Assembly: GCA_965602945.1 (NCBI GenBank)
Contig: CBFDBC010000071.1
Location: 1 to 14,893, forward strand
Direction of reading: 5' to 3'
Length of the DNA stretch: 14,893 bases
Source of the DNA: JAUXEH01 sp965602945
GTDB taxonomy: Bacteria > Acidobacteriota > Aminicenantia > Aminicenantales > Aminicenantaceae
This document shows, piece by piece, positions 8,701 through 14,146 of this stretch (positions within the stretch are counted from its first letter, which is position 1; each line of letters begins with the position of its first letter). The position numbers and the translations under genes are program-made. Below the pieces are notes generated by a model. That model saw only the letters and a program-made list of their open reading frames with translations. It was not told the origin of the DNA and searched no databases.

Positions 8701-9010
8701 CGCGGTCCGAGCCGAACCAGATGTTCCCCTTTGAGTCAGGCAGCGTGAAATTGATGTTGTCGCTGGCAAGGCTGTCAGGTGTGTTCAGGCTCCGATAGCT
8801 GTGGAAACGATCGCCATCGTATCTGGTCACTCCATGAAATTCCGTGATGAACCAGAGATAACCTCGGGCATCCTCCTTTATGAACAGAACGGAATCGTAA
8901 ATCAGCCCATCCTTTTCGGTAAAACGTGTCCACTCCTGAGAATAAGAGGAAGCGGTCAAAATCCCAGCGGCCAAGAGAATCAGAGATAAAAGATTCAGGG
9001 TTCTTCTCAT
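5717..9010 (-). CDS. Sensor histidine kinase with two-component-type beta-propeller
   Basis: Predicted 1097 residues. A signal sequence (about 1-25) is followed by about 16 tandem Reg_prop-like repeats (about residues 33-690) with the pattern EDSRGxLWFGTxxGVxRYDG. A Y_Y_Y domain follows (about 720-792, ending GPGSYRFSVRALDRD), then one membrane helix (about 801-824) and a coiled linker. The HisKA box is LVAGVAHEINNPIG with His864. The ATPase domain has an N box (RNASEAI, Asn997), DTGRG (Asp1025), DPGFTTK and GVGIGLGLAI. The propeller and Y_Y_Y part should face the periplasm and sense a ligand. No receiver or DNA-binding domain follows, unlike the hybrid sensors of Bacteroides, and no response regulator lies in the window. 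ATG 9010 has GGAGG 5 nt upstream; the adjacent GTG at 9013 is less well placed. The gene lies within the TRAP operon, so it probably controls or senses this uptake. Confidence 0.95.
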   Translation of the reverse strand: MRRTLNLLSLILLAAGILTASSYSQEWTRFTEKDGLIYDSVLFIKEDARGYLWFITEFHGVTRYDGDRFHSYRSLNTPDSLASDNINFTLPDSKGNIWFGSDRGASRFDGESFLNLNTAGGLIGDYLTFILEDSRGYLWFATDRGVSRFDGTAISSLEKDDGLLDNSIHCMLEDRANNLWFGTQKGVCRYDGDEFHVVSPSNFNFPIQTIYEDRHSNIWLGAESGAYIKKAKSSSVEGPIIAADVKKIEEDQSGYIWFVTNDQGVHRYDMLSGTSTAFLRDAAILSLLEDSRGDLWLGTDIGIFRYEGRDFQNFSQLHNLDLGFVWTIYEDLDQNLWFASDNGLWRYTLEDLKVMTEDDGLAHNSIETMLEDSEGRLWFGTTGNGVSRYDRTAFETLSINHGLVDDSILSLFEDSRGNMWIGTSSGVSRSYGSLILPVREESLENAVRCILEDETSKDLWFAAPDGLVRFDGEAFYPHSVRNGSSMIIDRSGSVWLGSWSDGLFRYDGKRWMNYTISDGLGSNHITWMLETHDRNIWYGFEGSGENPEGGIGRFDGSEFTVFTARNGLASTNTTVGFEDNRGDLWIGTEDRGIIKYSGSDEAGSPRFENLTITDGLISNRVTAIHLDRSWNLWFGTDEGVSKYDGENFQNIQVDLTLGRIHTLYEDHKGYLWFVTSNDGVIRYVPSAKEICPRVHITYVEGDRIYHNVSSLRMPSTTKRISFEFKGISFRTEPEEMKYFFRLEGFDEEWSAATHETRVHYRDVGPGSYRFSVRALDRDLHKSNPPAAVDIEIFRPWFLTPQFIFSIILGGLALLGGGGYLIVQFNNQRRTAVRLREKLQMQEETERIQTAKMRSLRQLVAGVAHEINNPIGVISSSIDTSNRSVRRIRSILHERFSQEACSETDLNKILELMEDTCEAGGIASQRVGSVVTDLRTFVGLDEAEWRLADIHEGIDSSITLLGLDSSSRTDIHRDYGQIPGIFCCPSSLNQTFMCILRNASEAIEEHGEIRIKTGVRWGCVKIEISDTGRGIRPENLDRIFDPGFTTKSVGVGIGLGLAICHKIIKDEHRGRIDVESELGKGTTFSFSLPITEKGKACE

Positions 9011-9029
9011 CACGTCCTCCCGGTTCCGG

Positions 9030-10040
9030 TTACGGATGTTTCATCCCGCGGTACTCCTCGAGGAGGACGCGCACCCTCTCCAGGAGCTCCTTGGAGAAGA
9101 AACTCTCTTTGGCAGCGAAATCGTTCTGAACACGGAGGGCGACGTCATTCCATTTCTGTTGTTCCTTGTCATGGATCGAGATGATTTCGATCCCACTTCT
9201 TTCTTTCAGAACATCGATGGACTCCACGTTCCTCTTCCGAATCCGCTGGATCAGCTGCTGATGGTGTTTCTCTGAGACATCCAGGAGCAGCTTCCTGTCC
9301 CGTTCGGGAAGAGAGTCGTAACGCTTTTTTCGCATGATGGTAGCGCCGACACCGGGGGCGAGGCTGAGGTCGGACATGTACTTCACATGCGCATGCCACC
9401 CCAATGCCAGGCAGGCATAGGGTGATGCGTACACGGTCTCGATCTCATTCGACTTCAATTTGGAAAGGACATTCCCGATCGGCGCCAGGATCGGATCTTT
9501 CCCGGATTCCGCGGCAAACGCTTCAGCGATAGGATTGATATCGCAGGCCCATAATCGTGTTTTCTTCAAGTCTGTCTGGGTTCTAATGGGCTTCTTGGAG
9601 AACAGATAAGTGAAGCCCAGGTCTCCCCAGCCGAGAAGGATATAGTCGAGTTCTTCGAATTTCCGCGAGAATTCAGGCGTGAGCTCGGTGCGGACAAAAT
9701 CCAGCTCATCGTATGTCATAATCAACATCGGCAGCTCGAAGATAAACAGCTCTTTCAACACCTGGCCTAATCCGATGGTGGTCAGGGAGGCCGCATCGAA
9801 CTGCCCCTTCCGCATGAGATCGATCTGGCGCTTCTCCTCCATTGCGAAGGTGAGGGCAAAACGAAGGCGGTCGTCGCTGGCCTTGATGAGCTCCGCGTTC
9901 ATCTCCTTTAACATGATCCCCCAATCGGACTCCTCCGTGGCCAACGTGCCAAGTCTCATAGACTCCTGACAAATGATTTTTCCCGAGGCAAAAAAGCACA
10001 CCAAAACCACGACCAACAGAAAACGGAGTGGATATTTCAT
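9030..10040 (-). CDS. Second TRAP-type solute receptor, DctP family (DctP2)
   Basis: This 336-residue protein, first in the operon, has a signal peptide (about 1-24) and clear DctP homology to the receptor at 3724-4734. Shared stretches are ILLGWGDLGFTYLFSKKPI and the segment from SDLSLAPGVGATIMRKK. It is more divergent: the PGGVQGDE loop is missing (FAMEEKRQIDLMRKGQFDAA instead). The canonical ligand-clamping Arg is again Trp (Trp164, TRLWAC). The start is taken as ATG 10040, because the GTG at 10052 would place the G-run GGGGGG, which serves as ribosome site, inside the gene. The stop is 19 nt before the kinase ATG. It could bind another ligand for the same permease, or act as a ligand-presenting subunit for the kinase propeller. 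The latter is inference from position only. Confidence 0.9.
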   Translation of the reverse strand: MKYPLRFLLVVVLVCFFASGKIICQESMRLGTLATEESDWGIMLKEMNAELIKASDDRLRFALTFAMEEKRQIDLMRKGQFDAASLTTIGLGQVLKELFIFELPMLIMTYDELDFVRTELTPEFSRKFEELDYILLGWGDLGFTYLFSKKPIRTQTDLKKTRLWACDINPIAEAFAAESGKDPILAPIGNVLSKLKSNEIETVYASPYACLALGWHAHVKYMSDLSLAPGVGATIMRKKRYDSLPERDRKLLLDVSEKHHQQLIQRIRKRNVESIDVLKERSGIEIISIHDKEQQKWNDVALRVQNDFAAKESFFSKELLERVRVLLEEYRGMKHP

Positions 10041-10099
10041 GTTGCCCCCCACTATCTAAGAATCGGACGTATCCCCCTTATCCGAGCCAGATCATAATC

Positions 10100-10128
10100 A
10101 TGGTAACAAATGCCGGTAAACAATGCAA
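10100..10128 (-). promoter_or_regulatory. candidate promoter of the TRAP-sensor operon
   Basis: On the minus strand TTGCAT (10128-10123) is followed after 17 bp by TACCAT (10105-10100) with an extended TG one base before it. Transcription would start near 10093, leaving a leader of about 52 nt. The -35 and -10 each match consensus only partly, so this is the best candidate rather than a certain promoter. Confidence 0.4.
10102..10126. repeat. tandem 12-bp direct repeat over the TRAP promoter
   Basis: GGTAACAAATGC (10102-10113) and GGTAAACAATGC (10115-10126) match at 10 of 12 positions and are one base apart. They occupy the spacer and touch both core elements of the proposed operon promoter. 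Direct repeats at this location resemble a two-subunit activator or repressor site. The binding protein is not known. Confidence 0.5.
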
Positions 10129-10156
10129 ACTTCAGCATGCGGCCGAACAGGCTGTG

Positions 10157-10235
10157 CAGAGGCAGGCCCCTTTCCTTCATCGCCGAAGCCCCCCCACCAA
10201 CCCCATGGGCTCGGAAGGAAAGGGGCCTGCCTCTG
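10157..10235. repeat. perfect 22-bp inverted repeat between divergent promoters
   Basis: The arms 10157-10178 and 10214-10235 are exact reverse complements of 22 bp (starting CAGAGGCAGGCCCC). They enclose 35 bp, which can itself pair (CCGAAGCCC with GGGCTCGG, one bulge), giving a long cruciform or hairpin. It lies between the TRAP promoter and the sulfatase promoter, with no gene inside. It may be a REP- or MITE-like dispersed element, a two-way transcription barrier, or both. The core AAAGGGGCCTG also occurs at 1954-1964. Confidence 0.8.
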
Positions 10236-10270
10236 ATCGCCTTATTCTGCTCATCCCTAAAACTCCAGTC

Positions 10271-10299
10271 TTGAATCTAGCCCCTCGATGGGAGATAAT
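10271..10299 (+). promoter_or_regulatory. candidate sigma70-type promoter of the sulfatase gene
   Basis: TTGAAT (10271-10276), a 17-bp spacer and GATAAT (10294-10299) match the consensus 4/6 and 5/6. Transcription would begin near 10306. This rules against a start codon at 10288 and leaves a leader of about 21 nt before ATG 10327. Confidence 0.55.
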
Positions 10300-10326
10300 C
10301 TTCTCACTATGGGTGATAAGAAAGAC

Positions 10327-11802
10327 ATGGATCGACGGGAGTTTCTCAGACAATCGGGAGCGTGTATTGCGGGAGCGGCACTCGCTCCTTCCCTGTTCCA
10401 GGGCTGTTCCAAAACGGCGGCGAAAAAGCCCCCCAACCTCCTGATCGTGTTCCCGGACCAGATGCGGGCCCATTCCCAGGGTTTCATGAACGAGGATCCG
10501 GTTTTAACACCCGTCCTGGATCGGTTCGCCGAAGAGAGCCTGGTTCTCACCGAGGCCGTCAGCAACTACCCGGTCTGCAGCCCTTTCCGGGCCATGCTCA
10601 TGACCGGCAAATACCCTCATGCCAATGGAGTCCTGGCCAACTGCAACACCAACGGCACGACACACGGCTATGAGCTGCGAAGGGATGAGCGCTGCTGGTC
10701 CGATATCCTTCAGGAACAGGGTTACAGCCTGGGTTACATCGGCAAGTGGCACCTGGACGGCCCCCGCAGGCCCTACGTGAAAAGTTCCAACAACAGCGAT
10801 AATTTCGCCTGGAACGAGTGGTGCCCGACCGACCGGCGGCACGGATTCGATTACTGGTATGCCTACGGCACCTATGACCAGCACATGAATCCCATGTACT
10901 GGAGCACGGACGCCGGCCGCGATGAAGCTTTCTATGTGGACCGGTGGGGGCCCGAACACGAGGCCGACCAGGCCATCAGCTACCTGCGAAACGAGGGAGA
11001 ATCACTCCGCGATCCGGAAAAACCGTTCGCGCTCGTCGTTTCCATGAACCCTCCTCACATGCCTTATGACCAGCTGCCGGACAATTACGTGGAGATGTAC
11101 AGTGATAAGACCCTCGAGGAGCTGTGCAACCGGCCCAACATCCCCCCTGCCGGGACCCGTTGGGGCGACTACTACCGCAAGCACATCCGCAACTACCTGG
11201 CCATGACCACAGGTGTCGACGAGCAGTTCGGGAAGATCCTGACTGCGCTCAAGGAACAGGGCCTGGAAGAGGACACCATCGTGCTCTTCACTTCCGACCA
11301 CGGCAACTGCTTGGGCATCCACGACCAGATATCCAAGAACAACCGCTACGAAGAGTCCATGTGCATCCCGTTCCTGCTCCGCTGGCCCGGGCAGATACAG
11401 ACCCGCCGAGACGACCTGCTCTTTTCCACGCCGGATATCTTCCCGACGCTGATGGACCTCATGGGATTTTCCTCCGCCATCCCGAGCGATGTACAGGGCC
11501 GCAGCTATGCGCGGCTGATGAAGGACGACTCAGCGGAGCGGCCGTCTTCCCAGCTCTACATCTGGGTCCCGTACGGGCAGCCGGCCTGGGGACGCCGGGG
11601 TGTGCGGACCCACAGCCATACGTTGATGATAAGCCGTATGCCTGAGCAGCAGGATGAAGCGGTTCTCCACGACAACCTCGAGGACCGCTACCAGCTCGTC
11701 AACCTGGCGGAAACAAACCCAAACCTGGTCTCACGCCTCAGCGAGAACGAACTCGTCCCCTGGCTTGAGGCAACCAAAGATCCATGGCTTCGAAACCTCT
11801 AA
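10327..11802 (+). CDS. Tat-exported lipoprotein sulfatase (Cys type)
   Basis: Predicted 491 residues. The N-terminus is a twin-arginine signal (MDRREFLRQSG) ending in a lipobox-like LFQGC (Cys27). The type I sulfatase core has the formylglycine motif CSPFR (Cys84), which needs an activating enzyme not encoded here. Metal ligands are likely Asp44 (FPDQMRAH) and Asp324/His325 (TSDHGN), and Lys140/His142 lie in YIGKWHLDG. Family length and order of motifs are normal, so it should be an active sulfate ester hydrolase outside the cytoplasm; the substrate (glycan, other sulfate ester) is not predictable. In-frame ATGs at 10288 and 10309 exist. The promoter excludes the first and makes the second nearly leaderless, while ATG 10327 has GGTGAT 9 nt upstream and opens into the Tat signal. 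It diverges from the TRAP operon, which hints at a shared substrate pathway. Confidence 0.93.
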   Translation: MDRREFLRQSGACIAGAALAPSLFQGCSKTAAKKPPNLLIVFPDQMRAHSQGFMNEDPVLTPVLDRFAEESLVLTEAVSNYPVCSPFRAMLMTGKYPHANGVLANCNTNGTTHGYELRRDERCWSDILQEQGYSLGYIGKWHLDGPRRPYVKSSNNSDNFAWNEWCPTDRRHGFDYWYAYGTYDQHMNPMYWSTDAGRDEAFYVDRWGPEHEADQAISYLRNEGESLRDPEKPFALVVSMNPPHMPYDQLPDNYVEMYSDKTLEELCNRPNIPPAGTRWGDYYRKHIRNYLAMTTGVDEQFGKILTALKEQGLEEDTIVLFTSDHGNCLGIHDQISKNNRYEESMCIPFLLRWPGQIQTRRDDLLFSTPDIFPTLMDLMGFSSAIPSDVQGRSYARLMKDDSAERPSSQLYIWVPYGQPAWGRRGVRTHSHTLMISRMPEQQDEAVLHDNLEDRYQLVNLAETNPNLVSRLSENELVPWLEATKDPWLRNL

Positions 11803-11842
11803 GATCCTGCATCCGTCACTGCAATTTTTTCCCGGGGCCGAC

Positions 11843-11871
11843 TTGACGAATACTCCATCCCGTCCTATCTT
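11843..11871 (+). promoter_or_regulatory. candidate promoter of the thioredoxin-TPR gene
   Basis: TTGACG (11843-11848), a 17-bp spacer and TATCTT (11866-11871) lie in the gap after the sulfatase stop. The predicted start near 11878 gives a leader of about 30 nt, so the gene can be transcribed independently of the sulfatase. Confidence 0.55.
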
Positions 11872-11907
11872 TTGATTGATTCCCGATGTCAGGGATGGGG
11901 GGAAATT

Positions 11908-12576
11908 ATGAAGTATCGAGCCAAGTTAATCACAGTTGTTCTCTGCCTCTGGAGCGCCCAAATGTATTCCTGGGCAGAGCAGGGAAAGATCGTTTGGGAG
12001 ATAGACTTCGCTAAAGCGATCGAAACGGCCAAGGCAGAAGGGAAACCGGTCATGATCGATTTCTGGGCAACGTGGTGCGGGCCCTGCAAGCAGATGGACA
12101 AGGATGTCTGGCCGGATGCGGAGATCATCAAACAATCACACAGGTTCGTGTGTATCGCCGTGGACGTAGACGCCCACAGGGCCATCGCCTCTCGGTACCG
12201 CATCGAATCGATCCCTACTCTGGTTTTCGCCGATCCATGGGGAAGGGAGTTGACGCGCCGGATCGGGTACCAGCCGGTAGCACAGCTCGCACCCCTGATG
12301 AAGGCCTATCCACCAGACTTCTCCGGCATGAACCGGTGGATGTACATGCTTGAGGAAGATGAGGACAGCACAGAAGGGCTCTCCGGGCTCGCGGAATTCT
12401 ACCGCCGCATCGGCATATGTGACCTCAGCAACACATATTTTAAGAAAGCACTCAAAACAGAGGGGGCCAAGCAAGATTCCCTGGTCAAGGAAAACCTTTA
12501 TCTGGGCATGGGACTGAACTACATGAAAATGAAGGACTTCAAGAATGCCCAAAAGACATTCGAGAAATGTGTATAA
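11908..12576 (+). CDS. Secreted thioredoxin-fold protein with TPR-like tail, cut by an in-frame TAA
   Basis: The 222-residue product has a signal peptide ending near SWA-EQG (about residues 1-23) and a thioredoxin domain with WATWCGPCK (Cys57, Cys60) and the cis-proline segment SIPTLVF (Pro103). Such DUF255/thioredoxin-like proteins act in periplasmic thiol-disulfide exchange. TPR-like helices follow (GLAEFYRRIGICDLSNTYFKKAL; ENLYLGMGLNYMKMKDFKNA). ATG 11908 is chosen because GGGGGG lies 5 nt upstream and the signal peptide begins there; the frame is open from 11872. The gene stops at TAA 12574-12576 in the middle of a TPR pair, and the frame continues in TPR-like sequence to 12750. The thioredoxin domain itself is complete, so the truncated form could still be a redox enzyme. 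Confidence 0.88.
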   Translation: MKYRAKLITVVLCLWSAQMYSWAEQGKIVWEIDFAKAIETAKAEGKPVMIDFWATWCGPCKQMDKDVWPDAEIIKQSHRFVCIAVDVDAHRAIASRYRIESIPTLVFADPWGRELTRRIGYQPVAQLAPLMKAYPPDFSGMNRWMYMLEEDEDSTEGLSGLAEFYRRIGICDLSNTYFKKALKTEGAKQDSLVKENLYLGMGLNYMKMKDFKNAQKTFEKCV

Positions 12577-12750
12577 GAGATTCCGGAGGGCCAGGCCTGT
12601 GATAAGGCGCTGCTGGGCGTCATTATGGCACAACTGGCGCAGGGAAAGCTTAATACCGCTGAAAAAACCTATGCAATGCTGGAATCGAAGTACCCGGGGT
12701 CCCAGGCCACACTCCAGGCCGAGCAGAGATTGAAGGCAGCCAAACGATAA
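12577..12750 (+). pseudogene. In-frame continuation of the thioredoxin-TPR gene after the premature stop
   Basis: Directly after TAA 12574-12576 the same frame stays open for 57 codons and ends at TAA 12748-12750. It encodes a TPR-like helix pair (LLGVIMAQLAQGKLNTAEKT and YAMLESKYPGSQATLQAEQR) that completes the repeat begun just before the stop (FKNAQKTFEKCV). A single base change at 12574 (TAA from AAA, GAA or CAA) would explain the break. No start codon with a ribosome site opens this frame, so as it stands the segment should not be translated, except by readthrough. Confidence 0.75.
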
Positions 12751-12804
12751 AGTTTCAGAACCTGCCCGTGGTCTACTTCAACTCGGTCTTCAAACGGTCC
12801 GTGC

Positions 12805-12834
12805 TGCAGCCGGTGAGGAGCTGCACAAGTTTTT
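12805..12834 (+). terminator. possible terminator of the thioredoxin-TPR gene
   Basis: TGCAGC and GCTGCA form a 6-bp stem around 9 nt, and TTTTT follows after CAAG. It lies 55 bp beyond the end of the extended frame. The stem is short and the T-run is displaced by four bases, so this is tentative. Confidence 0.4.
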
Positions 12835-12904
12835 AAAGCGTCCTGGCCTCTCCTGGAGGCGTGAGCATTCGTCAGGTCTTCGCCGCCTTTTTCAGAAAAG
12901 TGTA

Positions 12905-12921
12905 TACCCCCTCTGGGGATA
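12905..12921 (-). terminator. possible terminator of the PD40 lipoprotein gene
   Basis: On the minus strand TATCCCC pairs with GGGGGTA (one G-T pair) around a 3-nt loop, starting 16 nt after the stop codon, and TACACTTTTC follows. The T-run is broken, so intrinsic termination is plausible but not strong. Confidence 0.35.
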
Positions 12922-12937
12922 ATGCAAGAAAGCCGGG

Positions 12938-13966
12938 CTAAGGGATCTCGTTTTTTTCAGGGCGGAATCTTTCCAGGAAACGTGCGTCTATCCAGTAGGC
13001 ATCTCCGCCTCCATTCTGGGGGTCGGCCCACCGCTTCCGGACCGCCTCGTAGCTGCCGGGCACGCCCTCGGACAGACCGCGCCGGCGGCTGGTGAAGAAA
13101 AGGTAGCGGCCGCAGGGGGAGAGGACCTGGCAGTTCTCCCCGGCAGGGGAATTGATCTCGGGCCCCAGGTTCTGCATCGGGGTCCAGGACCCGTCCTCTT
13201 CCTGAAAGCTGATGTACAGGTCGGACTGTCCGATATTTTCCCTGCGTACGGTCGATACGATGATGTAGCTCTCGTCGGGTGAGATAAAGGCATCCCCTTC
13301 GAATGCGCGGCTGTTCACAGGCTCCGGCAGATGTTCCACACGGGCAAAACGGCCGTTTTCCGGCACGGCCCGGTAGATGTCGGCACCTCCCAATCCCCCA
13401 TCACGACGGGACTGAAAGTAGAGGATCCCGTCCCGGGTCAATGCCGGATAAAACTCATGGGTTTCTGTGTTGACCGGCTGTCCCAGGTTGACGGGTTCAG
13501 ACCAGCCCGAGTCCACCCGTGTCACGGCCCAGATGTCGTAGTCTTCCTCGGCATCGCCGCTGCCGACGCGGGGTCGGTTCGAGCAGAAATATACGGTACG
13601 TCCATCGAAAGATACGCAGGGATCCACTCCGCCGAACCTCCCCGAGAAAGGCGCGACCTCGGGCTCGGTCCAACGGCCTCCCTCTTCCCTGGCCATGACC
13701 AGCGCCCACTGCATGGGGCCGGTCGTTACCGAAAAGATCACTTCCTTCCCTCCCGGAAAGAACACCGCGTTCAGCTCGGACATGCCGGTGGACAGGACAC
13801 CTTCGCCGAAAAGCTCAGCGGTCATCCCCGGCGGTTCCTGCCCCAGGTATTCGCCGGACCGCACCGGCTCGGTGGGGCCGGCCTTTTCCCCGGTCGAGCA
13901 TGCGATCGAGGACCACAGAACGACCGATCCCAGCACGACAAGGCCTCCGAATCCGATTCTCTTCAT
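12938..13966 (-). CDS. PD40/TolB-like beta-propeller lipoprotein
   Basis: Predicted 342 residues. A signal peptide ends in a relaxed lipobox (WSSIAC, Cys23). Five propeller repeats with the PD40 pattern are visible: FFPGGKEVIFSVTT (69-82), VSFDGRTVYFCSNRP (118-132), ALTRDGILYFQSRRDGG (175-191), ISPDESYIIVSTVRR (228-242) and LSPCGRYLFFTSRRRG (282-297). Similar 'WD40-like PD40' proteins are often periplasmic or surface proteins of unknown ligand, and some are linked to OmpA-like partners; no partner domain is present here. ATG 13966 is chosen because GGGAGGAAAAC precedes it with ideal spacing and the signal peptide begins there; the frame is open to 14005. It is transcribed alone and diverges from the gene at 14147. 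I do not assign a specific function. Confidence 0.85.
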   Translation of the reverse strand: MKRIGFGGLVVLGSVVLWSSIACSTGEKAGPTEPVRSGEYLGQEPPGMTAELFGEGVLSTGMSELNAVFFPGGKEVIFSVTTGPMQWALVMAREEGGRWTEPEVAPFSGRFGGVDPCVSFDGRTVYFCSNRPRVGSGDAEEDYDIWAVTRVDSGWSEPVNLGQPVNTETHEFYPALTRDGILYFQSRRDGGLGGADIYRAVPENGRFARVEHLPEPVNSRAFEGDAFISPDESYIIVSTVRRENIGQSDLYISFQEEDGSWTPMQNLGPEINSPAGENCQVLSPCGRYLFFTSRRRGLSEGVPGSYEAVRKRWADPQNGGGDAYWIDARFLERFRPEKNEIP

Positions 13967-14146
13967 GTTTTCCTCCCAAACGGTGTCATCACCGAACCAA
14001 CGCAATCGTTTTATGATACGAATTTCAAGGGATATCGTTCACCTGCAATGATAATTTGACATGTCTCCATCCGGCTCGAGCCATGAACCGATAGGATCAG
14101 TCTGTCAACCTCGTCTATAAATATTCGTTGTCCCGGAAAAGGGCCC
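13967..14146. promoter_or_regulatory. divergent intergenic region between the PD40 gene and the right-end gene
   Basis: Both flanking genes start here in opposite directions, so promoters must lie within it. TTGACA occurs at 14056-14061 without a well-placed -10, and TATAAA at 14116-14121 on the plus strand without a good -35. The region is more A/T rich than its surroundings. No small gene or RNA is supported. Confidence 0.4.

Larger units (their letters stand above)
12751..12937. other. convergent intergenic region, no supported gene
   Basis: This gap between two converging genes holds two stem-loops suited to end transcription from each side. A 27-codon open stretch at 12753-12833 (QNLPVVYFNSVFKR) has no start codon or ribosome site and matches nothing I recognise. 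It could be a relic of another gene's end or chance. Confidence 0.5.

Noticed and set aside
5717..9010. CRISPR-like or satellite DNA from recurrent motifs
   Set aside because: The periodicity is at protein level (LWFGT...RYDG every 40-45 residues). The DNA units are diverged and variable in length.
5717..9010. Hybrid two-component system (kinase plus receiver plus AraC domain)
   Set aside because: The protein ends 8 residues after the ATPase domain; no receiver or helix-turn-helix is present.
10288..10326. Sulfatase start at ATG 10288
   Set aside because: It lies upstream of the predicted -10 and transcription start and has no ribosome site. ATG 10327 fits the Tat signal and has GGTGAT upstream.
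12574..12576. Selenocysteine or pyrrolysine recoding of the internal stop
   Set aside because: The codon is TAA, not TGA or TAG, and the position falls in a TPR helix rather than an active site.
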